A stretch of DNA of 64,000 bases from Cornus controversa (Eukaryota > Streptophyta > Magnoliopsida > Cornales > Cornaceae): the NCBI GenBank assembly GCA_026545225.1, contig CM048849.1, positions 30,762,336 to 30,826,335 of the forward strand, given 5' to 3'. Under the pieces are notes generated by a model. The model was not told the origin of the DNA, searched no databases, and was given only the letters and a program-made list of their open reading frames with translations. Shown in pieces: positions 57,911-64,000 of this stretch; the stretch's first letter is position 1, and each line of letters begins with the position of its first letter. A program made the position numbers and the translations under genes.

Positions 57911-58428
57911 ATATATATTCTAACTTTTTCCTTTCTAGTTTGTGAATTTTTTTATGATGTATTCCAATATTCTACATGCCATAAATTGATTCTATATTAT
58001 TGTTTTGTTAACTTGGATGTGATTTTTCTTATTTTTATTTATTTTTCAATAAGGAGTTCTTACATGGGCGATTACCTTATTTTAGTTCTTTCTATTTTTC
58101 TCCGTAAGATAGATTTTGTTGACTTACAATTGTTATTATTATTATTTTTGAGAGGTAAAACAGGTGAAAAGAAAAGGAATTTAGAATCAGGTGGGTTTAG
58201 CATATCAAAACCCAAAAGCAAACAAACTAGTGTTGCTCCCTAGGTTTAGACTATATATAAGCTTGCTTCTTCTTCTAATGTAATGGTCTCTGTAAGAATA
58301 TGTGAGAGTGAGAATGAGATTCTAGTGCTGTTGCAGAGAGACATAGGGAGCAGAAATTAGGGCATTGAGAGAATGAAGAAGTGCTCTTTCTGTCAAGGGT
58401 TTCAAGGCGGTGGTTCTCTATTGCTTGC

Positions 58429-58432
<4 letters not shown>

Positions 58433-58480
<48 letters not shown>
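58433..58480. repeat. (GA)n microsatellite
   Basis: About 24 GA units; copy A has only AAAGAGAGATAGA-type text here, so the array grew after the duplication or shrank in A. Confidence 0.95.
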
Positions 58481-58484
<4 letters not shown>

Positions 58485-58499
58485 GCTTAGATATGCATC

Positions 58500-58905
58500 C
58501 ATCCAATTATCATTCCTGAACATGGTAGAGTCAATTACCATTGCCAATGTGGTGCCTTTATGACATGCCACGCCACTACTGAGGAATGTTAAAACTCCCT
58601 CCTTTCACCATGGTAGGTAAATAACTTTCATATAACTTTCTTTAGAATGATTGCTTTATTCCATAGCTCTCAATATTAGGAAGATTCATTCCCCCTTCAA
58701 GTCCAAGCTCCGATCAAAGAAAAGCTCACACTACTCTATTGATGTGATTAATCGTTTTCTTAGGAAGATGCCCAAAAGAGTTGATTTCATCAACTACACC
58801 CTAGCTGCATATGATAGAGCTCTACATGTCCAATAATTGATTCTAAAGCTGTGACTTTTGTCCATCAAAACTCACTTAAAATTGGAGAACTTACTACTTA
58901 GAATG
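58500..58905 (-). mobile_element. L1-type LINE relic in copy B
   Basis: Counterpart of 45900-46300, with TGTAGAGCTCTATCATATGC on the - strand and the same broken ORF2 similarity. Confidence 0.6.
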
Positions 58906-59442
58906 TGCCAGTGGCTAATTAAGTACATTTTGCACTGTTTCATACAAGCATTTCTTGCTAGTACTTATCATTGTAGATTGCAATTAAGGGTTATCTCAGA
59001 ATAGAGTAGGACTGGATATTACACATTTGTTGCTTTTTATAACTTTGTGTTTTGTGTAGACTTTTCATTGAATTCAAAAAAGAATATTTTTTTTAGTCTT
59101 GCATTAATGGTTGTTAATTTGTGGTGCTGATATATTACAAAACTTTGTGCAGTGATTCATTGTTTTGGTTTGATGTTCATGCATGCATGTCTCATTTTGA
59201 GTGATAGGCAGAGGTGACCCTATTTTGGTCATTGCAATCGAAGAGGACAATGGCTATGGTGTGTGGGATTCAATCTAGAAATCTGAACTGTGCTCCTCTT
59301 GAGTCCTTGCAGTGCCCCACTAAGGTCGCCACTAAAAATATAGTAATGAAGACGGTGAAAATCAAAATTCCCCCCCCCCCCCCCGCAACCAAATGAGAGT
59401 AAACCTAAGATGCAATTATCTGAATTTGGTCAGTAGCGATTC

Positions 59443-61042
59443 ATGAATGATGGATGTGAGCACAGTGTGTCTCTGACTGAAAATAAAAAGTCTGTCATTA
59501 ATAAGTCTACTGAAAATATAGTAGTGAAAAAGCTGAAGATCAAATTTCCCCCCAAACCAATTGAGGGTAAATCTAGGATGCGATTATCTGAATTTGGTCA
59601 GCAGGTGTTCAACAATGATGAATGTGAGCACAGTGTTTCTCTGACTAAAAATAAAAAGTCTGGCATGAATAAGTCTAAGAAGTCTGGACTAAGTTCTCCT
59701 AATGACCTAAAATTGTATTATGCTGATGATTCAAAGGTGAAATCTTCAACACCAGGCTCTTGCAAACGTGGACCGCCCAGGGTTGTAACCAGTCAAAAGT
59801 TGAAGAGGCAGAAGATGGATCGGAGTGTGACACAACAGTGTTCTTCCATTATGAAAGTAAGTAATTTCCAATGTAATAATGATTAGATGTGCTCCCACTA
59901 ACAAGTTTTCAACTGCTAGCAAGCTTCTAATATATGGTTGTGTGTGTGTTTAGTTGACATTATTTTTACAAAAATATGCCTTTTAAGTCTTTTTTCTTAT
60001 TCTTATTTAACTTCATGCTAGTTGAATTTTTGGGTTTCTTTTTATTAATTGGTTGAATTGTATATGTTCTATACACAGGAAAAACCTACTCAGATGACAA
60101 AAATTGGTTGTCGCCAGTTCTTAAAGAAAATCATCCGTAAAGGTATGAAGTGGTGGAAATTTTTGCATAAATTGATTTCGCATTTCTGTGTACTTATATT
60201 GTACTTGTTTTTTGGTAATTTGGGTATTGATATGATGTTTGAAATTGTTTGAAGAGATTGTAAGTGCTTTGGATGAAGAAAATAGTTGCCCTAATCTTGG
60301 CACAACCATTGCTTCTGAAGAAGGTTAGCTTGTCTATCAGTAATGTTTGACTCAAATGTGTATATCAGTGTAGCTACATCTTTTCATATATATGAAATGT
60401 TATTCTTCTGTTTGTTTATTTGGTTTTGGTTGGGCTCCCCTTGTAGATGTTCCACTGTTACCAAAGGCGGTTATCCGTGTTGCAAAGCTAAAGAGCCGCT
60501 TTGCAGGCACTATCTTGAAGGCACTACAGGAGACACTGTTATATCATGTATATATATCAATTTTTCATAAGAAATTTGGAATGCTTTAATATGATGCTAT
60601 CATCTAGTGATTAAGAATTTGTTTAATAACCAGGTGTGGGGTGTTGGTCATTAAGCTTATTATTTAATCCTTCAGGCTAGTAAAGCTGATCGGGTAAAAA
60701 TGCAGCAGCAAAAGGAAAGACTGCAGCTTGAAGGTGATTATAAATTCCATACTCGTCCATGGACAAACTTAAGTGTTATTATTTTTTGTTTTAGTTATAA
60801 ATAAGTTTTGTTTTATCACAATAGGTGCATTTTTTCTCTTCTTTTTTTTCCTCTACTGAAAGAAATAATCAAAATGTTTCTAACACATATTTGGACAGAT
60901 AATGCCAGAATTGAAGCCCGAAACAGAGCTAATGAAGCTGCTTCACGGATGATTGTAGAAGAACGACAAGTGCAGCAGGAGAGAGATAGAGAAGTTGCCC
61001 GACTTGTTCTAGAGAAGGTTTACGTTTGTCTTATTCAAATAC

Positions 61043-61077
<35 letters not shown>

Positions 61078-61385
61078 TATTTATTTATATTTTTCTCATG
61101 TAGACATCAGAATCTGTTTCAAAGCTACTTAAAATGAATTTAACTTGTCTCCCCCCTTCTTCATTCCAGGTAGAGAAGACTTCTGAGTTTGAGGACAATC
61201 TGCAGATTGGAAACTATTTTGAGAGTCTAAACGTATTTGCATCAATTAAGCCATTGGAGGAGTTCGGGTTGATTCTAAACGATGAATTTTCAATTAAGCC
61301 ATTGGAGGAGTTCGATTTGTTTCTGAACTACAATTTCTATGAGGATGCTGAAGAGGGGGAGATAATTGAAATTTTAGGTGATTGA
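59443..61385 (+). CDS. GTE12-like protein without a bromodomain, copy B (7 exons, 346 aa from internal ATG)
   Basis: Exons: 59443-59856, 60079-60142, 60255-60323, 60447-60547, 60676-60733, 60899-61017, 61170-61385 (TGA). All introns are GT..AG; intron 2 has a pyrimidine-poor acceptor. The frame is open for 346 residues. Residues 37-95 have KKLKIKFPPKP and SEFGQQ, and 121-138 read KRQKMDRSVTQQCSSIMK, which in GTE (BET-type) factors precedes the acetyl-lysine-binding bromodomain. The next exon continues with EKPTQMTKIG and no bromodomain. Residues 183-280 match the GTE C-terminal region (LPKAVIRVAKLKSRFAGTIL, KADRVKMQQQKERLQLE, NARIEARNRANEAASRM, VARLVLEKVEKT), likely coiled coil. The last exon repeats SIKPLEEF twice and ends acidic. 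The ancestral start seems to be at 59250, but a C15 run shifts that frame to a TGA at 59394-59396 and a TAG follows at 59434-59436, so 59443 is the first usable ATG. Expression is unknown; it could also be a pseudogene in an early state. Confidence 0.7.
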
Positions 61386-61789
61386 TGTATACTCGGTCTT
61401 CAAAGGAAGTTAACAGCAAGCCAGAGACAGAGACAAAGAAGATGAAGAAAATTTCACTTTCTTATGAATATCCCCCAAACTTTTCTTAGGAATTCGTGGT
61501 TTCCGTGCATGGAATTAGACTTCTTCGTTGACGAGTACAAATGGTCTTCTCGATGTGCACCAGAAATGGAAGAACTCTGAAAGGAAGGGACTTGAGTGAA
61601 GTGAATAATTCAATTATGAGGTTGATTGGTTTCCTTGAAACAACATCAATAAATTTTTTGTTAATGAACACGAACCAGCAAAGGAAAGGACGGTTCCATG
61701 TATTATTGCTTACACACTGTTTCTTCAGATTTTGGTTGGATTCCCAGCATGAACAGCAGGGTTTTAGTTATATATATATAGAGAGAGAG

Positions 61790-61935
61790 TTTCGCTAGCA
61801 ACTCATTGGAGCCATGTTTTTTTTCCCCTAGTTGGAAGACTCTCACACACTATTTTGGACACGCCGAGACTCAAACCATTCCCCTCCTCTTTGAAGATGT
61901 GGAGGTTATACCATTAGATTATAAGCTTTGGTTCA
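61790..61935 (-). mobile_element. Possible tRNA-derived SINE, copy B
   Basis: Counterpart of 49745-49905. On the - strand AATGGTATAACCTCCACAT precedes GAATGGTTTGAGTCTC, so the B-box-like text is slightly altered. Confidence 0.35.
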
Positions 61936-62125
61936 TTGGGGCTATGTTCTTAGGTGAAAATTTACTAATGATATATAGAGATGAAACATTTGTTTTGGTA
62001 GTATTATACATTTAGACCCAACCTTTTTACATTTGTTTTAGGTAACTTGCGAGAGATTACTATATACTTCAAATTGCTCATAAGGTAGGGGTAATGCTTT
62101 CAGAAGGCAATCCTCGTAGTTTCGG

Positions 62126-62403
62126 TAATAGTTTAAAGTACAATTGTCACTAAATTGGTGAGGAGTGTTCAGTTGCCTGAAAGTTCATTTCGGTGCATGT
62201 TACTTTTAAAATACTAATCGACTCAGGCCCTTTCGTAATGGTTAGTGTTTATTGTTTAAGAGTTTAATAGTTTAAAGTGCAATAGTGATTAAATTGGTGA
62301 GAGTGTCCGGTTGCTTGGAAGTTCTTTTCTGTGCATGTTACTTTTAAAATACTAATTGACTTAGGGTCCCTTTGGTAATGGTTAGTGTTTATTGTTTAAG
62401 TGT
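62126..62403 (+). repeat. Two-copy tandem repeat, copy B
   Basis: Counterpart of 50094-50370 with the same spacing. Confidence 0.75.
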
Positions 62404-63412
62404 TTGTATGAGCAGTGTTTAGGTTGCAATTTTGTTTATTCATAAACATGACTAATATTGTTTGATAACGAAAAAAATGTTTGGCTTATTTTACAAATCA
62501 TAAATAAAAAAAAATGTTTGTTAACCTTAAATTATTTTAAAAAAAATTAACACAATAAACTACATAAAAAGTCAAGTTCATGCTACAATAAATCTATACA
62601 GCAACAATAGAGCAAGAAATATTCATAAAAATGAAACCAATAATATTGGGTTACATATATATCTATACACTACAAATTATACTAGAATGATCCACAACCA
62701 AGAAGACTCCAACAAGAACAAAATATATATAACTATGAAAAAGTTGAAAGTTTTTCAATTTGTATGGAGTGAAAAGAGGGATTTAGAAGGCATGTTCTTG
62801 CTCTTGAACTTCTTTTGCTATTACTTCTTTTCATTTTTTGGTTTCTATTTTTCTTTCAATATTGAAAATGAATGAATGATACGAGTACAAAATATCATTC
62901 TTGTTTCTTTGACAATGAGATGGTTGAAATCTCTTTACTTTTTTTTTCCTCATATGAGATTTTTTTAGCACGGGTACCCCTAAGTAACTATTTCTTATTA
63001 TCAAGTATATTAGTAATTATTCATATTGTACCCAATATTTTTTTTTATCTCAAGACAATTGATACTCTTTAATTCTGTCTACAATTGATAATTCTAACAT
63101 TTTTATTGTTGTATCAAGCAATAGCATTTTATAATTTTTTTTCTTTTCATTTTCTCACTTTTAGCTTTACTTTTTAATTAAAATAATATAATCATAATTT
63201 TAGATAAAAAAGATTTTTTGTAAAAATAAACATAAACACTAAAACACTATTTTGGTGTTTAGGATTTGAAGGTTTAGCCACAACATTGTTTTAAAAATGT
63301 TTTGACAATTTATAAACAAAACAAAAATTATCATACATGTTTATCATACAAATTTTCTTTTTTATAAATAATAAACCATAAACATAAACATAAACAGTTA
63401 GCAAATGCGTCC
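62364..63412. mobile_element. Possible PIF/Harbinger-type element, copy B
   Basis: Counterpart of 50331-51364, with the same ends and TTA flanks (62361-62363 and 63413-63415). It differs by small indels such as an extra ACATAA unit near 63383. Confidence 0.5.
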
Positions 63413-63718
63413 TTATTCTTGCATTATAAAATGGAAATAACATGAACAATCTAAGTTCATACTAGAAGAAGCTCTATGTAATTTGAACATATTATAATTA
63501 TTAAACTAAGAATATGAAAATGAGTAATTAGCTTTGATGTGTAGTTTTTACACTAACTAAACACTAACTAACATCTTAAATCATCCTTAAAGATGATGTG
63601 ATGCATGGATGAATGGGTGTGTTCATATCCTAATTAATTGATAAAACCAAAGGGTCTATACATTTTTTCCAATTCACTTATGGGAACACTTGATCAATTT
63701 ATTTTCAATTTTATAAAT

Positions 63719-64000
63719 TGAAAGAGAGAGTTTCCTGTCCGATTGTTGCGTCAACAGTGAGCTCCGGGATAGGAAAGGGAAAATTATCCTTTGGACATGC
63801 CTCGTTTAGGTCACAAAAATCTACACAGATTCTTATCTGCCCATTCTTCTTTTTCACTAGCACAATACACGAAATTCATATTGGATACTTGACCTCCTGA
63901 ATAAATCCCACGTCAATCAATTTGTTGAGTTCTTCTTCTATCTTTGGGATAAGTTCTAGATGAAAGAAACGTTGAGATTGTTAAATTGGACGTGTCCTAT
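63719..64000 (-). pseudogene. Ty3/gypsy reverse transcriptase, partial at window edge
   Basis: On the - strand PKIEEELNKLIDVGFIQEV, VLVKKKNGQIRICVDF and NEACPKDNFP match the start of the RT domain of non-chromovirus (TAT/Athila-like) gypsy elements. A TGA interrupts it between the first two blocks (expected Trp or Leu position). The element continues beyond the window. Confidence 0.8.

Larger units (their letters stand above)
56800..63718 (+). repeat. Segmental duplication, copy B (~6.9 kb)
   Basis: Collinear with 44108-51655. It lacks the hAT element of copy A, carries an expanded GA microsatellite (58433-58480) and a 15-C run (59370-59384), and ends where a gypsy element begins at 63719. 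Confidence 0.9.

Noticed and set aside
58275..58571. 98-codon - strand frame
   Set aside because: Includes a GA/CT microsatellite (Ser-Leu repeat) and LINE relic sequence; copy A lacks an equivalent frame.

Overview
This is AT-rich nuclear DNA from a flowering plant, most likely a eudicot. It has spliced genes with GT..AG introns, plant-type non-LTR and LTR retrotransposons, hAT, Mutator and PIF/Harbinger MITEs, and a bromodomain GTE-type gene family known from plants. The species cannot be named from the sequence. There is no prokaryotic gene organisation, CRISPR array or operon. I found two real gene loci; most of the rest is transposon debris at different stages of decay.

Left half (about 0.6-31.1 kb): one 11-exon gene on the + strand encodes a 367-residue SPOUT-fold RNA methyltransferase (C9orf114/SPOUT1 family). 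Its promoter is rich in TGGGCC/GGCCCA elements. The coding sequence is 1.1 kb spread over 30.3 kb. Introns 4, 5, 6 and 8 are swollen by a solo LTR, L1 and RTE LINE relics, hAT and Mutator-like MITEs, a gypsy element with inverted LTRs, and unclassified repeats.

Middle (31.1-44 kb): gypsy reverse transcriptase fused to an LTR, a repeat array related to the leaders of the right-hand genes, and a nearly full-length but broken Ty1/copia element on the - strand (36.56-41.17 kb). The copia sits inside a remnant of the duplicated unit that fills the right side.

Right half (44.1-63.7 kb): a tandem segmental duplication of about 7 kb, with copies at 44.1-51.66 kb and 56.8-63.72 kb. Each copy carries a GTE12-like gene that keeps the family's N-terminal and C-terminal parts but has no bromodomain. 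The right copy is open for 346 residues from an internal ATG. The left copy has three in-frame TAG codons and a frameshift and is a pseudogene. Several MITEs can be placed relative to the duplication because the other copy keeps the empty site. The right edge (63.72-64 kb) enters a gypsy pol on the - strand.

The two gene loci show no functional link. The most unusual item is the tandem bromodomain-less GTE pair; the gypsy element with LTRs in inverted orientation is the most unusual transposon structure.
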